In this document: in pieces, positions 1 to 8,817 of the stretch | Position numbering within the stretch: the stretch's first letter is position 1 | Layout of the letters: every line of letters starts with the position of its first letter | Virus record (IMG/VR): IMGVR_UViG_3300030107_006644 | Span: 62,001 to 126,000 of that record | Source: a virus | DNA length: 64,000 bases | Strand: one strand, 5' to 3' | The notes under the pieces: generated by a model | The model's database searches: none | What the model was told of the DNA's origin: nothing | Seen by the model: the letters and a program-made list of their open reading frames with translations, nothing else | Program-made: the position numbers and the translations under genes

Positions 1-2
1 GA

Positions 3-2210
3 GGAAGTGTTGATTCGTTAACAAACACGATTATTAAGGAAAATCTTAGAGACACCGCTGTGCAAGAAAGGCTTATGCGCGAGTATCTTAAGGATTACGA
101 GATTGATGATACTATGATGGAGCGAGTGTTGACGCTGAACTCAAAGTACAACCAGATGGCCGAGCAAGAAGAGGAAGTTAGCAGAAATATCAACTGGAAG
201 CTAAATTCGGTAAAGTTTGATAATCTGTTTAATTATGGCGAAGGCAATTCTATTGACTTTACAAACCTTGCTGGCGTAGTTGGTATTTTTGGGAAGAATT
301 ATAGCGGTAAAAGCAGTATTATCGACTCTATTTTATACACTATGTTCAACTCAACGTCAAAGAATGAGAGAAAGAACTTAAACGTTATCAATCAAAACAA
401 GGAGTTTTGTGCCGGCACTGTTGATATTTCGATTGGCGAGCGTTCTTACGAAATTAGCAGAACTTCAGAAAAGTACGTCAAAAGGCTGAAGGGCGAAGAG
501 ACCTTGGAGGCAAAAACCGACCTAAACTTTGAACAAAGAGATGCGGTCACCAACACCACACGCAGTTTGAATGGTCTTACGAGAATAGAAACAGACAAGC
601 AAATACGAAAGATGTTTGGAACACTTGACGATTTCTTGCTGACCTCTATGGCTAGCCAACTTGACTCGCTAACCTTCATCAATGAGGGCTCAACGAGGCG
701 AAAAGAGATTTTGGCCAAGTTCTTAGATTTGGAGATATTCGAAAAGAAATACAGGCTAGCCAAGGAGGATGCTAGTGACCTTCGCGGAGCACTCAAAAGG
801 CTCGAAAATAGAGAATTTGAGCAAGATATCGCTGCAGCAGCGCTTGAGTTGTGTGAGAGCGAAGATAAGATTGAAAAGCACAAGAGTCGGTGTGAAAAGT
901 ATCAAGTATCGATAGACAAGATAGGCGAAAAGATACAGGATTTAGAGGAGAAAGTGGGCTCTGTGCCGGTTGAACTGATCGATGTGGCGAACACTAGAGC
1001 CGAGATCGAAAAGCTCACAGTACAAGAGCAGTCACTGCAGTCGAAACTTGAGGAAGAGAGTAAGGATTTGAAGATTCGAACGGAACTTTACGAGAAGATT
1101 ATTAACTTTCTGGACACCATGGATATCGAGGAGTTGAGAGAAAAGAAGGAAAAGGTAGAATCACTAAACTCTACAGTGCTTGAGGTTGAATCTATGCTTC
1201 AAAACATAGATCAAAAGGCAAAATTACTCGACGGAATCCCGTGTGGAGATACATATCCCACCTGTAAGTTTATCAGAGATGCCAATGTGGCAGTAGCTAA
1301 CCGCCACCACTCCGTAAAGGAGCTAAAAACAGCCCAAAGCCGACTTGAGGAGCTTGATAGTGTGACTGTTACCGATCACATAGGCAAGTATAACAGCGTA
1401 CTTCAGAGAAAAAACCAAGTTTCTACTGGAATTGCCGAACTTAACCTGTCTATTGAGCGAAATTCTAATACGCTAGAGAAAACTATAGACAAAATACAGG
1501 TTTTAAACGAAAAGGTGGAAGAATACAACAAAAACAAGGACACAATTGACAATTTGGAGGCAATGATGTCGAAATTGTCAAAGATGCGGAACAACGTTGT
1601 GTCCTATAGGGAACAGAAGGCGCAATGTGAGGAGAGTTTGACCTCGCTGTATGTTGAGCACGGCTCTTTAGAGCAAAAATTGCGCAACTTGGAGAGCCAA
1701 AAGCAAGAACTACAAGATTTGCATGAGCAATACTCGTCTTTTGACCTGTATATGCGTTGTATGCATTCTAATGGAATTGCATATGATATCATCAAGAGAA
1801 AACTTCCGATTATTAACGAAGAAATCGCCAAAACTTTGGCAAATATTGTCAACTTTAACGTTTACTTCGAGGATGATGGAAAAAGGCTCAATATCTTTAT
1901 TAAGCACCCCAAACACGATCCGCGACCTATTGGTATGGGCTCTGGTGCCGAGAAAACAATAGCAGCAATGGCTATCAGACTGGCCTTGTTGTCTATATCA
2001 AACTTGCCAAAGGGTGATATCTTCATTTTGGATGAGCCCGGCACTGCTCTTGATGCAGAAAACATGGAAGGGTTTATCAGGATCCTAGACATGATTAAGA
2101 GCTATTACAAAACAGTCTTACTTATATCGCATATGGACGCGCTAAAGGACAATGCAGATATAATAATCAACATAGAGAAGAAAGGAAATTACGCATATGT
2201 CAGACATTAG
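3..2210 (+). CDS. 46: gp46-like recombination endonuclease subunit (SbcC/Rad50 family), 5' end missing
   Basis: This is an SMC-type ATPase; with gp47 (Mre11-like) the T4 homologue processes DNA ends for recombination-dependent replication. Walker A (GKNYSGKS) lies near nt 291-314, a long coiled-coil region follows with a possible hook (CGDTYPTC, nt ~1240-1265), and the signature GSGAEKT and Walker B (FILDEPGTALD) lie near nt 1935-2050. A GTG at 60 could start it, but the frame is open back to the first base, no Shine-Dalgarno site precedes the GTG, and about 70 residues come before the ATPase core. The true start is therefore probably upstream of the window. An N-terminal fusion, for example to gp47, is possible. 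The family call is secure; the 5' limit is not known. Confidence 0.9.
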   Translation, partial: GSVDSLTNTIIKENLRDTAVQERLMREYLKDYEIDDTMMERVLTLNSKYNQMAEQEEEVSRNINWKLNSVKFDNLFNYGEGNSIDFTNLAGVVGIFGKNYSGKSSIIDSILYTMFNSTSKNERKNLNVINQNKEFCAGTVDISIGERSYEISRTSEKYVKRLKGEETLEAKTDLNFEQRDAVTNTTRSLNGLTRIETDKQIRKMFGTLDDFLLTSMASQLDSLTFINEGSTRRKEILAKFLDLEIFEKKYRLAKEDASDLRGALKRLENREFEQDIAAAALELCESEDKIEKHKSRCEKYQVSIDKIGEKIQDLEEKVGSVPVELIDVANTRAEIEKLTVQEQSLQSKLEEESKDLKIRTELYEKIINFLDTMDIEELREKKEKVESLNSTVLEVESMLQNIDQKAKLLDGIPCGDTYPTCKFIRDANVAVANRHHSVKELKTAQSRLEELDSVTVTDHIGKYNSVLQRKNQVSTGIAELNLSIERNSNTLEKTIDKIQVLNEKVEEYNKNKDTIDNLEAMMSKLSKMRNNVVSYREQKAQCEESLTSLYVEHGSLEQKLRNLESQKQELQDLHEQYSSFDLYMRCMHSNGIAYDIIKRKLPIINEEIAKTLANIVNFNVYFEDDGKRLNIFIKHPKHDPRPIGMGSGAEKTIAAMAIRLALLSISNLPKGDIFILDEPGTALDAENMEGFIRILDMIKSYYKTVLLISHMDALKDNADIIINIEKKGNYAYVRH

Positions 2211-2445
2211 CATTATGGATTTGCTGGAGATTAAAAAGCATATCGATAACGGCGCCTTTAAAGTCGTCGAAGTGCAGGAAGAAGAAACAGGAGGAGCCAC
2301 AGTCAACGTTGAAGTTACTGAGGATTTCATAAAATGGTTCAAACAGCGCGAAGGATTACAGCGTTGGAGTAACAGGAGGTTCCAGAAATTTTTCGACAAT
2401 AATCTGCAAAAATTCTTGCGTTTAGGGACTCAAACCGAAAAATAA
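2197..2445 (+). CDS. small conserved-looking protein of unknown function, 82 aa
   Basis: I do not recognise this protein. It starts inside the last codons of the gp46 gene (14-base overlap), which suggests translational coupling. The N-terminal half is acidic and the C-terminal half basic and aromatic, with a KWF...RWSNRRFQKFF stretch that looks like a helix able to bind nucleic acid. No transmembrane segment or cysteines are seen. Its position behind gp46 hints at a small accessory of DNA metabolism, but that is only inference. Confidence 0.6.
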   Translation: MSDISIMDLLEIKKHIDNGAFKVVEVQEEETGGATVNVEVTEDFIKWFKQREGLQRWSNRRFQKFFDNNLQKFLRLGTQTEK

Positions 2446-2472
2446 ACTAATTATGATTGGGAGGAACAGACT

Positions 2473-2673
2473 ATGAGAAAAGGTACTCTTGATCGTATAT
2501 TAGAAAAAGCAGTTTCACGAAAGCTTTTTACATTTTTAACCGCTACAGGCTTGATGCTTTGGTCCAATCTGGATTCAGAAACATGGGGCATGATAGCGGT
2601 TGTCTATATTGCCGGCCAAAGTGTTGTCGATGTTATGAAAGCATACAGGTTTGGCGATTCTGGGGAAGTATGA
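2473..2673 (+). CDS. small membrane protein, holin-like
   Basis: This 66-residue protein starts after a good ribosome site (GGGAGG). Residues ~17-30 and ~38-54 are hydrophobic (LFTFLTATGLMLW and MIAVVYIAGQSVVDV), separated by a short polar turn, so two membrane segments are likely, with a basic N-terminus. This size and plan resemble small phage holins, and the GGQS/AGQSVVD-type second helix occurs in many small phage holin-like proteins. The next gene starts in its stop codon (ATGATGA), so the two are probably co-translated. No endolysin is seen nearby, so a role in lysis is inferred and not shown. Confidence 0.55.
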   Translation: MRKGTLDRILEKAVSRKLFTFLTATGLMLWSNLDSETWGMIAVVYIAGQSVVDVMKAYRFGDSGEV

Positions 2674-3086
2674 TGAGTTGGTTAACATGGGAAGCTACCA
2701 AGCTTTTTGCAAAAAAGGCATGGGTTTGGTGCAAACACCATTGGAAGATTGTTGCTCTTGTTGTATGGACAATTGTTATCTGGTTCGTATCCAGAAAGAA
2801 TAGCCAAGTTGCGCTAAAGGTTCTCGAAACCGCACGCAACAGTTATCAAGAAGAAATTGATGCTGTCAACAAGACGCATGAAGAAGAGATTAGAAAGCGC
2901 GATGAAGCTATTGAGCGGTATAACAATGTGCTCGACTCGATTGAGCAAAATTATGAAGAGAGCAAAGAAAAATTAACATTTGAAAAGCGCGCAAGGATCA
3001 AGGAGCTAATTGATTCGCACGGATCGGATAAATCGGCTCTGAATGATGCCTTAAAGGAGGAGTTTGGATTTGAATATGTTGAGTAA
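2673..3086 (+). CDS. inner-membrane anchored coiled-coil protein (i-spanin-like architecture)
   Basis: The start is one of two adjacent ATGs (2670 or 2673) that overlap the stop of the preceding gene. The protein has a basic, Trp-rich N-terminus, one transmembrane helix at residues ~25-40 (VALVVWTIVIWFV), then about 90 residues of charged heptad-like coiled coil (EEIDAVNKTHEEEIRKRDE and onward). This single helix plus periplasmic coiled coil is the architecture of Rz-type inner-membrane spanins, and the gene follows a holin-like gene. Many T4-like phages also carry membrane coiled-coil proteins of unknown role, so the spanin reading is tentative. Confidence 0.55.
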   Translation: MSWLTWEATKLFAKKAWVWCKHHWKIVALVVWTIVIWFVSRKNSQVALKVLETARNSYQEEIDAVNKTHEEEIRKRDEAIERYNNVLDSIEQNYEESKEKLTFEKRARIKELIDSHGSDKSALNDALKEEFGFEYVE

Positions 3087-3525
3087 GCTTTTATCGGCAA
3101 TTATATCAACTAGCTTAGTTTTCACACCAGTTGCGTTAGCAGATGAAGCCCCACAATACACCCATCTGGAGGTGGGGGAGGAAGCGCCCTTCGCAGGCAC
3201 GCTTTTTAATCCAGCGGCTACAGCCCAATTGATTGCTGAAAGTCAATATTCTATGGATTCTTGCGATCTGCAGGTCGAGTTTCAGATTCTACGAACTGAA
3301 GCCAGATTTCAATTGCAATTGGATACACTGCAGGCTAGTTATGATTCGCTTAATGACCGCCATACACTATTAATGGATATAAAAAATCAAGAAATCGACA
3401 CCTATAGGGAGTTGGCGCTAGAGAGGCCCAACAAAAACAACCAGTGGTGGTTGGCCGGCGGTATTATAATCGGTGCAGCATCTTCTATTGGTATTTTTTA
3501 TGCCGCTACGGAGATTTCCCGCTAA
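3076..3525 (+). CDS. exported protein with signal peptide and C-terminal transmembrane segment
   Basis: The N-terminus (MLSKLLSAIISTSLVFTPVALA, then DEAP) is a clear signal peptide with an AxA-type cleavage site. A helical region with heptad character follows (residues ~55-120), and a C-terminal hydrophobic segment at ~130-145 (AGGIIIGAASSIGIFYAA) can anchor it. ATG 3076 is chosen because the signal peptide begins there. TTG 3070 is better spaced (9 nt) from the AAAGGAGG site, and TTG 3064 is also possible. The gene overlaps its upstream neighbour. It may work in the envelope with that neighbour, for example as a spanin partner, but it lacks a lipobox cysteine. Confidence 0.6.
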   Translation: MLSKLLSAIISTSLVFTPVALADEAPQYTHLEVGEEAPFAGTLFNPAATAQLIAESQYSMDSCDLQVEFQILRTEARFQLQLDTLQASYDSLNDRHTLLMDIKNQEIDTYRELALERPNKNNQWWLAGGIIIGAASSIGIFYAATEISR

Positions 3526-3917
3526 TGTCGAAAGATGATCCGAATTACGTTGCTAAACTTGAACGGGCAATTGCCGAAAAGTATGGCGCCGAAACAATTA
3601 GTAATCCGAAAGGTGGCTGGACCGACGAAAAGGAAAAGGAATACTTACAACAACTAAAGAAAATGGCCGCCAAAGAAAGGATAGGTAGAGAAAGTCAGCT
3701 CAAGGTAGAAGTAAATGGTGTTTTGATTCCTAAAAAACTACTTAATAAAGATAGCAAGCGAACTTGCACAATATGTAACGTCTATTCTTTTAGAAGCATG
3801 GATGATGTATATCAAGTTAAGTTTGGGTGTTGCTTCAAGTGCTATGTGCAACACATAGAAGAAAGAGAGGAGAGATGGGAGTCGGGTTGGCGCCCGAAAC
3901 AAGGAACAAATGAGTAA
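3525..3917 (+). CDS. small zinc-ribbon protein of unknown function
   Basis: The ATG at 3525 overlaps the stop of the preceding gene (TAATG), so it is preferred to upstream in-frame starts. The protein has 130 residues. Four cysteines in CTIC...CCFKC spacing (residues ~84-87 and ~105-109) form a probable zinc ribbon, and the rest is charged and helical. A zinc-ribbon protein just upstream of terminase could act in DNA packaging or transcription, but I cannot assign it. Confidence 0.6.
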   Translation: MSKDDPNYVAKLERAIAEKYGAETISNPKGGWTDEKEKEYLQQLKKMAAKERIGRESQLKVEVNGVLIPKKLLNKDSKRTCTICNVYSFRSMDDVYQVKFGCCFKCYVQHIEEREERWESGWRPKQGTNE

Positions 3918-4413
3918 AAAAAAGAAAAACCTTAAAGAAGAAGAATATCCGCGCTCAAAACATCAAAAGCAGACGGATCCAACTCAACGGATTATTGATC
4001 AAAACGATACTATGATAGAATATCTGGAAAATATGACGAATTCTTTAAATGCCATGGTTTACTACGCAACTAAAAGTCGTGGTGGCAAGGCAGATATAGA
4101 AAAATCCATCGGTTCTTCGTTCGTTAACGAGGGACAACCAACCAACCCAGTGACATCTTCGGTCGATGCTTCCAAACAAGAGAAAGAAGACACTCAGGCG
4201 CTTTACAACATAGAACAGGGAAAGGTGACTGAGGCAACCATGCAGGCCGGAAAAGAGCAGACCTATCCAAGTGTTGACGCGACTGATCAGCGTACTGATT
4301 TTCCGGGTACAGACGATAGAGTGGCAGACCCCAGAAACGAAAGTAAAGTCTCGATAGAAGAATTGAAAGATTTAATCAGAGAGCAACTATTTATAACAAG
4401 GAAGAACAAATAA
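3910..4413 (+). CDS. hydrophilic protein of unknown function
   Basis: This 167-residue protein overlaps the previous gene by 8 bases. It has a Lys-rich N-terminus (MSKKKKNLKEEE), a short helix at residues ~30-50, a low-complexity Thr/Asp/Gln-rich middle that looks disordered, and a helical C-terminus (SIEELKDLIREQLF). No catalytic motif is seen. A protein with a long disordered linker between two helices could be an adaptor. Function unknown. Confidence 0.55.
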   Translation: MSKKKKNLKEEEYPRSKHQKQTDPTQRIIDQNDTMIEYLENMTNSLNAMVYYATKSRGGKADIEKSIGSSFVNEGQPTNPVTSSVDASKQEKEDTQALYNIEQGKVTEATMQAGKEQTYPSVDATDQRTDFPGTDDRVADPRNESKVSIEELKDLIREQLFITRKNK

Positions 4414-4976
4414 TGGCCAAATCAAATGTAATAGATATAGTGAGGGGAATTGCGCAAGCCGCTGCAAACTCTTACGATGGCGCTCACGACAAAAGATACT
4501 CTTTTGATGGAGACGAGCGTAAAGTCGGCCTCAAGAGAGAGGAAGGCGATCCGATTATTGACTCAAGGATAATGGATGGATTTAATGTCCGGTTCCAAGG
4601 TCCGTTTCTCTGTATTCATTATCACGGAGACATCAAAGTAAAGGATGTACATGATAAGAATTTTGAGTCAGATATTGAGCAAATGATTTCTGATATAGCC
4701 AAATTCTTAAGAAAAGAATACAAAGCAGTAACTGGCGATAGCCTGACTCTATCAGCAGAAGATGAGATATATATCGATGTGCAGAGCACTTCAAGAGTTA
4801 GAGCGTGGGTACAGGCCTATAGAAAGTATAAAATTGGTGGCATGACCGATGTTGAGGAAACTAGCGTGCCGTCTGAAGATAGACTTGATTCTGCTATTAA
4901 AAAGTTCCTTGCGATAGGAAAGGACAAGTATCCGAACACATCTAAACCAAAAAATGTTAAGAGAAAAGGAGATTAA
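4413..4976 (+). CDS. protein of unknown function upstream of terminase
   Basis: This 187-residue protein begins at an ATG sharing one base with the previous stop (TAATG). It looks mixed alpha/beta and soluble. A central block (FNVRFQGPFLCIHYHGDIKV) is followed by a helical stretch rich in acidic residues, and the C-terminus is basic and Pro/Lys-rich. I recognise no family. A conserved place before terminase would suggest a role in packaging or head assembly, but this is inference. Confidence 0.55.
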   Translation: MAKSNVIDIVRGIAQAAANSYDGAHDKRYSFDGDERKVGLKREEGDPIIDSRIMDGFNVRFQGPFLCIHYHGDIKVKDVHDKNFESDIEQMISDIAKFLRKEYKAVTGDSLTLSAEDEIYIDVQSTSRVRAWVQAYRKYKIGGMTDVEETSVPSEDRLDSAIKKFLAIGKDKYPNTSKPKNVKRKGD

Positions 4977-4977
4977 T

Positions 4978-5166
4978 ATGATTTTAGAAGAATTACAGCA
5001 AATTATTAGTGACCTTTCCCTAGCGGTTCGCGATGCCGAAAAGTTTGACAAAGGGAATGCTTCAGCAGGCCGTCGAGTTCGCAAATCCGCTATGGAGGCC
5101 AGCAAGCGATTGAAAGAGCTTCGTAGTCAGGTGATGAGAGAACTGCATGAACGAACGAATGGCTGA
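4978..5166 (+). CDS. histone H1-like (Hc1-type) DNA-binding protein
   Basis: The start ATG follows AAAAGGAGATTAAT, a strong ribosome site, giving 62 residues. The core KGNASAGRRVRKSAME (residues 25-40) and the following heptads (ASKRLKELRSQV) match the N-terminal helical region of the chlamydial Hc1/bacterial H1-like family, whose hallmark is a KGNxxAxxRVR motif in a short helical hairpin. Such proteins compact or bridge DNA. Here the gene ends 9 bases before the terminase gene, so it may help condense or organise phage or host DNA. The family call rests on the motif and size. Confidence 0.7.
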   Translation: MILEELQQIISDLSLAVRDAEKFDKGNASAGRRVRKSAMEASKRLKELRSQVMRELHERTNG

Positions 5167-5175
5167 CGAGGTACG

Positions 5176-6762
5176 ATGTCATATTCCATTTCAAAGCAGC
5201 AAATAATCAAAGAGATAGTTAAGTCAGGTAAAGACCCACAGTACTTTTTGAACAACTATGCCAAGATATCGCACCCTCAAGAGGGTACAATTCCTTTTCG
5301 CACTTACGATTTTCAGTCTGCACTTTTAGATGATTTTAACGATCACCGATTTAATGTTATTCTAAAAGCACGACAGCTTGGAATTTCTACAATTGTTGCT
5401 GGCTACGTGACGTGGCTCATGATGTTCCATCGCGACAAGAACATTCTTGTTGTGGCAACAAAATTTACGACAGCTTCCAACTTGGTAAAAAAGGTTAAAG
5501 CAATTATCAAAAGGCTACCAGAATGGCTACAGATTGCAGATATCACAACAGATAACCGTACTTCTTTTGAGCTATCAAACGGTTCCCAAATTAAAGCTTC
5601 TTCTACGTCCGGGGATGCTGGGCGTTCGGAAGCTCTTTCGCTGTTGGTGGTTGATGAGGCTGCCCACGTTGATGGTTTAGAAGAATTGTGGATGGGTCTT
5701 TATCCCACTCTTTCAACTGGTGGTCGATGCATTGCGCTTTCTACACCAAATGGTGTTGGTAATTGGTTCCACAAGATATTCACAGAGTCGGAGATACAGG
5801 AGAATGATTTTCACCCCACTACGTTAAGATGGGATGTACACCCGGATCGTGACCAAAATTGGTTCGCAAAAGAGACCAAAAATATGTCACGCAGAGAGAT
5901 TGCTCAAGAGCTTGAGTGCAACTTTAACACTTCTGGCGAAACAGTGATCCACCCAGATGACATAGCTTGGATGCAAACTCTAACTAAGGATCCGGAATAC
6001 CGTACAGGGTTTGATAGAAACTTTTGGATTTGGGAAAAACACGATCCGGCATGCTCTTATTTGTTGTCTGCTGATGTTGCTAGGGGCGATGGAGCGGACA
6101 ATTCGTCTTTTCATATAGTCAAGCTGGAAACCATGGAGGTGGTTGCAGAGTACCAAGGGAAGCCAAGTTTGGATATGTATTCCAACATTCTGAATCAAGC
6201 CGGCCGAGAATACGGTAACTGTATGGTCGTTGTTGAAAACGTCGGAGTGGGCATCTCGGTATTGGAAAAATTGATTGATTTGGATTATCCTAATTTATAT
6301 TTCTCCACCAAGGGTGCGCATGAGTTCGTAGAGCAGTATCAAGCCGAATCGATGTCAAACGCAATAGCGGGATTTACGACTTCTTCGAAGACTAGGCCGA
6401 TAATCGTGGCAAAACTAGAGGAATTCATTAGAAATAAACTAATTAAAGTATATTCCCAGAGAGCGATTAAGGAGATTACTACATTTGTTTGGATAAACGG
6501 CAAGCCACAGGCCATGCGAGGATATAACGATGATTTAGTTATGGCTTTAGCAATTGCGTGTTGGGTTAGAGATACTGTTTTACAAACTAGCAAAAGAGAG
6601 GTAGAATATAAAAAAGCGATGCTGAACTCTATGGTGGTGGCTAATACTAAACTTAACACCACTATTAAAGGTATGCATGGCTATCACAAATCGCAAGATT
6701 CGTGGGAAAACAAGGACGAAAGATCCGAAGCACAAGAATTCAAGTGGTTATACAAGGGATAA
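5176..6762 (+). CDS. 17: terminase large subunit (gp17-like packaging ATPase-nuclease)
   Basis: This motor pumps DNA into the prohead and cuts concatemers. The ATPase domain shows a Walker A variant KARQLGIST (residues 64-72), Walker B LLVVDEAAH (156-164) and the coupling motif LSTPNGVGNWF (188-198). The RuvC-like nuclease domain begins at LLSADVARGDGADNSSF (296-312) with carboxylates D300, D305 and D308, and ends with GYNDDLVMALA. At 528 residues it is somewhat shorter than T4 gp17 (610), missing mainly N-terminal material. The portal gene follows after 6 bases. Confidence 0.95.
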   Translation: MSYSISKQQIIKEIVKSGKDPQYFLNNYAKISHPQEGTIPFRTYDFQSALLDDFNDHRFNVILKARQLGISTIVAGYVTWLMMFHRDKNILVVATKFTTASNLVKKVKAIIKRLPEWLQIADITTDNRTSFELSNGSQIKASSTSGDAGRSEALSLLVVDEAAHVDGLEELWMGLYPTLSTGGRCIALSTPNGVGNWFHKIFTESEIQENDFHPTTLRWDVHPDRDQNWFAKETKNMSRREIAQELECNFNTSGETVIHPDDIAWMQTLTKDPEYRTGFDRNFWIWEKHDPACSYLLSADVARGDGADNSSFHIVKLETMEVVAEYQGKPSLDMYSNILNQAGREYGNCMVVVENVGVGISVLEKLIDLDYPNLYFSTKGAHEFVEQYQAESMSNAIAGFTTSSKTRPIIVAKLEEFIRNKLIKVYSQRAIKEITTFVWINGKPQAMRGYNDDLVMALAIACWVRDTVLQTSKREVEYKKAMLNSMVVANTKLNTTIKGMHGYHKSQDSWENKDERSEAQEFKWLYKG

Positions 6763-6768
6763 TAAACA

Positions 6769-8817
6769 ATGGCATCTAGAAATAAGAAGCTAGCACTAAG
6801 AACGCGCCGAAACAACAACCCCAGAAATCAGGAATCTGAACTTTTCAAGAGATTGACTAGATTCTTTTCTGGTCCGGTTGTCAACTACCGCACACAGAAC
6901 ATTCGTCGATATCGTCGTCGCCATCTCGACAAGTTTAATTTTAAGTCAGCCAGCGGCAAACAGTTCAAAAAATCTGATCATAATCCGTTTGCTGCCTTAG
7001 AAGCGGATTTGATGGCGAACCAGAATCGTTCGCAAAGATACACAGACTTTGACCAGATGGAGTATACGCCAGAAATAGCCTCAGCAATGGATATCTATGC
7101 TGATGAGATGACGACATCTAGCGATCTCAAAGCTATGATGGAAATATTGTGCCCAAACGAAGAAATTAAAATTGTCTTACACAATCTTTATTCTAATATT
7201 CTTAACCTAGAGCACAATCTTTTTGGCTGGTGTCGCACAATGTGTAAATATGGCGACTTCTTCTTGTATATTGATATCGATGACGAGGTTGGTGTAAAAG
7301 CGGCAATTGGCTTGCCATCACAAGAGGTTGAGCGCATCGAGGGTGAAGACGAATCTAACCCAAATTACGTACAATTTCAGTGGAACTCGGGTGGAATGAC
7401 TTTCGAGAACTGGCAGGTCGCACATTTTCGTATTTTAGGTAACGATAAGTATTCTCCATACGGCACCTCGATCTTGGAGCCGGCAAGAAGAATCTGGCGA
7501 CAGTTAACAATGCTTGAAGATGCAGTGATGGCATATCGTATTGTTCGCTCCCCAGAACGCCGAGTATTTTACATTGACGTTGGCAATATTCCACCTGAAG
7601 ATGTGGAACAATATATGCAAAAAGTCATGACTCAGATGAAACGCAATCAAGTGATTGACCCTGATACTGGCCGAGTTGATCTGCGGTATAATCCTTTGAG
7701 TATTGAAGAAGATTACTTTATTCCTTTGCGCGGCGGCACCTCTTCTAGGGTGGAAACGCTAGCGGGAGGCACTTATACGGGCGACATTGACGATATTAAA
7801 TACCTAAGAGACAAACTCTTTGCGGCCCTAAAGATTCCGCCCTCTTACTTATCTACAGCAGAAGAGGCAGGAGAGGATAAAACCACCTTAGCGCAGAAAG
7901 ACATCAGATTCGCCAGAACTATTCAGCGACTTCAGAGAGTTGTTGTGTCGGAATTGGAAAAGTTGGGAATTATCCACTTGTATACTTTGGGCTACAGAGG
8001 TGATGATTTAATTTCATTCAGATTGAGGCTGAACAACCCCTCAAAGATTGCAGAACTTCAAGAACTAGAGCACTGGAAGACCAAATTTGATGTGGCTGCT
8101 TCGGCTACTGAAGGCTTCTTTAGTCGTCGCTGGATTGCCGAACACGTATTTAGTATTTCCGATGAAGAGTTCGTCAGAAATCAGAGAGAGATGTTTTACG
8201 ATAAGAAATTCGAAGCAATGCTTGAGGTCGAGGCTGAAGCAATCGTGCAAGCTGGCTCCGTTGAAGCCGAAGCCGGCGCAATGGACATCGCAGAGGAAGA
8301 GGGTCTCATGGGAGGCCCCGGAGGCCCCGAGGAAGGAATGCCGCCCGAGGAGGGAATGCCACCCGAGGAGGGAATGCCCCCAGAAGGCGGACCTGAAGGC
8401 GCCCCACCAGAGGAAGACGGAATGCTTCTCGCCGAACCATCAGCTAAGAGAGAGGATGGTTCTATGTGGCTTAGAGTTGGCAAAGATCCATATGCTCCTC
8501 ACGCAGCAGAAGATCAGGAGGGTGGCCGACGCTATCGAGGACCGCACGGATGGAGCAGCAGATATACTCCCGTTGATGTGGACAATCGCCAACGCGGGGC
8601 CCGCAGGAGATCCTTGGATTCACAAATCAATCCTTTAGGGCGAGCAGATCAAGCTTTTCCCGGATTTCGCGGCCCTCACAGCCTAAGTACAATATCTAGT
8701 GGTATTTATGAGAAGAAGGAAACTATTTATAATGCCGAAGAGCGCCAGTTGTTTGAGGTTAACCAAGAGATTAAGCAACTAATACAAGAATTGGAGACCA
8801 AAGTAGATGAAACTTAA
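6769..8817 (+). CDS. 20: portal vertex protein (gp20-like)
   Basis: The portal forms the dodecameric ring at the packaging vertex and joins terminase, head and neck. The 682-residue protein has the T4-type portal core: a YRTQNIRRYRRR N-terminal segment, YTPEIASAMDIYADEM, and SPERRVFYIDVGNIPP at about residues 263-278, with the DKLFAALKIPPSYLS helix following. After residue ~510 it carries a Gly/Pro/Glu/Met-rich tail with PPEEGM repeats, absent from T4 gp20 (524 aa), then a second conserved-looking C-terminal segment. Codon use is uniform, so this looks like an extension and not a fusion artefact. Confidence 0.93.
   Translation: MASRNKKLALRTRRNNNPRNQESELFKRLTRFFSGPVVNYRTQNIRRYRRRHLDKFNFKSASGKQFKKSDHNPFAALEADLMANQNRSQRYTDFDQMEYTPEIASAMDIYADEMTTSSDLKAMMEILCPNEEIKIVLHNLYSNILNLEHNLFGWCRTMCKYGDFFLYIDIDDEVGVKAAIGLPSQEVERIEGEDESNPNYVQFQWNSGGMTFENWQVAHFRILGNDKYSPYGTSILEPARRIWRQLTMLEDAVMAYRIVRSPERRVFYIDVGNIPPEDVEQYMQKVMTQMKRNQVIDPDTGRVDLRYNPLSIEEDYFIPLRGGTSSRVETLAGGTYTGDIDDIKYLRDKLFAALKIPPSYLSTAEEAGEDKTTLAQKDIRFARTIQRLQRVVVSELEKLGIIHLYTLGYRGDDLISFRLRLNNPSKIAELQELEHWKTKFDVAASATEGFFSRRWIAEHVFSISDEEFVRNQREMFYDKKFEAMLEVEAEAIVQAGSVEAEAGAMDIAEEEGLMGGPGGPEEGMPPEEGMPPEEGMPPEGGPEGAPPEEDGMLLAEPSAKREDGSMWLRVGKDPYAPHAAEDQEGGRRYRGPHGWSSRYTPVDVDNRQRGARRRSLDSQINPLGRADQAFPGFRGPHSLSTISSGIYEKKETIYNAEERQLFEVNQEIKQLIQELETKVDET
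8333..8392 (+). repeat. 18-base tandem repeat in the portal tail
   Basis: Three near-identical copies of a unit like GGAATGCCACCCGAGGAG lie in the portal gene and encode EGMPPE repeats in a likely disordered tail. Copies differ at synonymous sites, so the repeat is not very recent. Confidence 0.8.

Noticed and set aside
2559-2669. Longer N-terminus for the coiled-coil membrane protein
   Set aside because: This part lies fully in the previous gene in another frame, is Cys-rich and without membrane or homology features; the ATG pair at 2670/2673 fits better.
8087-8638. A 183-codon + strand open frame inside the portal gene
   Set aside because: It lies within the well-supported portal coding region in another frame, is rich in Arg/Lys/Pro from the repeats there, and has no homology or ribosome site.
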